The notes below the pieces were generated by a model. It saw only the letters and a program-made list of their open reading frames with translations, was not told the origin of the DNA and made no database searches. A stretch of DNA of 64,000 nucleotides from Teichococcus aerophilus. Its GTDB lineage: Bacteria; Pseudomonadota; Alphaproteobacteria; Acetobacterales; Acetobacteraceae. A program made the translations under genes and the position numbers. Shown here piece after piece: positions 63,416 through 64,000 of this stretch (the stretch's first letter is position 1; each line of letters opens with the position of its first letter). The stretch is taken from contig NZ_JACTVA010000022.1 of assembly GCF_014490485.1 (NCBI RefSeq), positions 21,320-85,319 on the forward strand. The letters run 5' to 3'.

Positions 63416-64000
63416 GAGGCTGTTATGGACCTGGGGTGAGTAGAGCGGCCTGCTTGAGCATGAGGCAGACGAAGGCGACGAGGTGGAGATCGGCAAGGGT
63501 GCTGGCGTAGCGCTCATAGTCCTTCACCAGTCGTCGAAAACGTGTTGCCCAGGCAAAGGATCGCTCGACCACCCAGCGCCGTGGCAGCAGCACGAAGCCG
63601 CGCTTGGCTTCGGACAACTTGACCACTTCCAGTTCAATGCCGTGCGCCTTGGCGGCGTCGGCCGCCCTTGTTCCGGTGTAGCCCTGGTCGACATAGGCCA
63701 GCTCGACGCTCTGCCCGGTGGAGGCCTGCACCGCCTGGGCCAGGCGCCCGACCTCCGCGCGCTCGTCCGCGTTGGCAGGCGTGACGTGCAAGGCCAGCAG
63801 ATGGCCCAGCGTGTCGACCGCCAGATGCAGCTTGGCACCCTGCTTCCGCTTGGCGCCGTCATACCCGGCCCGCGCGCCGCTCTCCGGCGTGGAGCGGAGC
63901 GTCCTGCTGTCCAGGATGGCAGCGCTGGGCTTTGCGGCCAGCAGCCAGGCGCAGGACAGTGCGCAGATCCTCGGCCAGCGCCTCGAAGCAACCGGCCGCC
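63416..64000 (-). mobile_element. IS5-family insertion sequence, cut by window end
   Basis: One end of an IS5/IS427-like element. The element end probably begins GAGGCTGTTATGG at 63416, right after a CTAG that fits the YTAR target of this group (TA duplication). The other end lies outside the window, so the inverted repeats cannot be compared. Confidence 0.7.
63423..64000 (-). CDS. IS5-family transposase, partial, with frame change
   Basis: Visible C-terminal part: [20 protein letters not shown] (first Asp), [16 protein letters not shown] (second Asp), [20 protein letters not shown] (Glu) and [13 protein letters not shown] form the IS5 DDE core. Near 63935 the similarity upstream moves to another frame ([20 protein letters not shown]), a +1 change relative to the core frame. 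IS427-type elements often use frameshifting, so this may be programmed or a mutation. The start lies outside the window. Confidence 0.75.
   Translation of the reverse strand, partial: RPVASRRWPRICALSCAWLLAAKPSAAILDSRTLRSTPESGARAGYDGAKRKQGAKLHLAVDTLGHLLALHVTPANADERAEVGRLAQAVQASTGQSVELAYVDQGYTGTRAADAAKAHGIELEVVKLSEAKRGFVLLPRRWVVERSFAWATRFRRLVKDYERYASTLADLHLVAFVCLMLKQAALLTPGP

Noticed and set aside
1..64000. CRISPR array, tRNA or rRNA genes
   Set aside because: No regularly spaced direct repeats, cloverleaf-like CCA-ended sequences or rRNA-like conserved stretches were noticed while reading. A dedicated covariance search (tRNAscan, Infernal) would be decisive.

Overview
The window is very GC-rich (about 70% by eye), densely coded and rich in uptake systems. 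Gene content (peptide-type ABC transporter, Bug-type binding protein, GntP permease, OmpA-like and MipA-like envelope proteins, TonB-dependent siderophore receptor, chemosensory cluster) and protein style point to an alphaproteobacterium, most likely Acetobacteraceae close to Roseomonas. That placement is an inference from gene style. No rRNA, tRNA or CRISPR array was seen.

Layout. 1-9.5 kb: end of an SDR gene, then an operon in which two amidohydrolases bracket a complete dipeptide-type ABC importer (two permeases, binding protein, two ATPases). 9.6-14.2 kb: a secreted four-repeat protein, a convergent aldehyde dehydrogenase and an OmpA-like porin, separated by strong hairpins. 14.2-20.4 kb: a LacI-type regulator and a probable carbohydrate or hydroxy-acid catabolic set (HisD-family dehydrogenase, 3-hydroxyacyl-CoA-dehydrogenase-like enzyme, SDR, GntP permease). 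Two almost identical palindromes sit in front of its two transcription units. 20.6-22.7 kb: a LysR regulator, then a 240-bp inverted-repeat element split by an IS1595-type insertion. 22.7-30.4 kb: trkA-trkH potassium uptake, an MFS exporter joined to an HdeD/papain-fold fusion gene, a second intact copy of the 240-bp element, a DUF4105-type protein and a MipA/OmpV-type protein. 30.5-34.1 kb: a three-gene redox module (Fe-S subunit, FrdA/SdhA-like flavoprotein, NuoF-like subunit). 34.1-35.3 kb: a RES/Xre toxin-antitoxin pair. 35.5-40.1 kb: a PfkB kinase, a Bug binding protein, an HxlR regulator with an NTF2-like/SDR pair, and a DeoR regulator. 40.3-47.1 kb: one giant gene (about 2258 aa) with LamG-like repeats, a metallophosphoesterase, an RTX patch and DUF4214-like repeats. 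47.2-48.1 kb: a PhzF-family gene.

48.5-59.8 kb is one long chemosensory operon: a soluble receptor with two signalling tips, a triple-CheW scaffold, CheB, CheR, CheA, a mini-STAS protein, a CheY-like regulator, CheC and a multi-PAS hybrid kinase. Most genes overlap or abut. 60-63.4 kb holds a siderophore receptor and a convergent siderophore-esterase-like hydrolase, and the window ends inside an IS5-family element.

The most unusual items are the two-tip receptor with the triple-CheW protein, the NADH-linked FrdA-like three-gene module, the giant phosphoesterase, the two neighbouring papain-fold-like membrane proteins, and the 240-bp inverted-repeat element with wobble-conserved internal hairpin.
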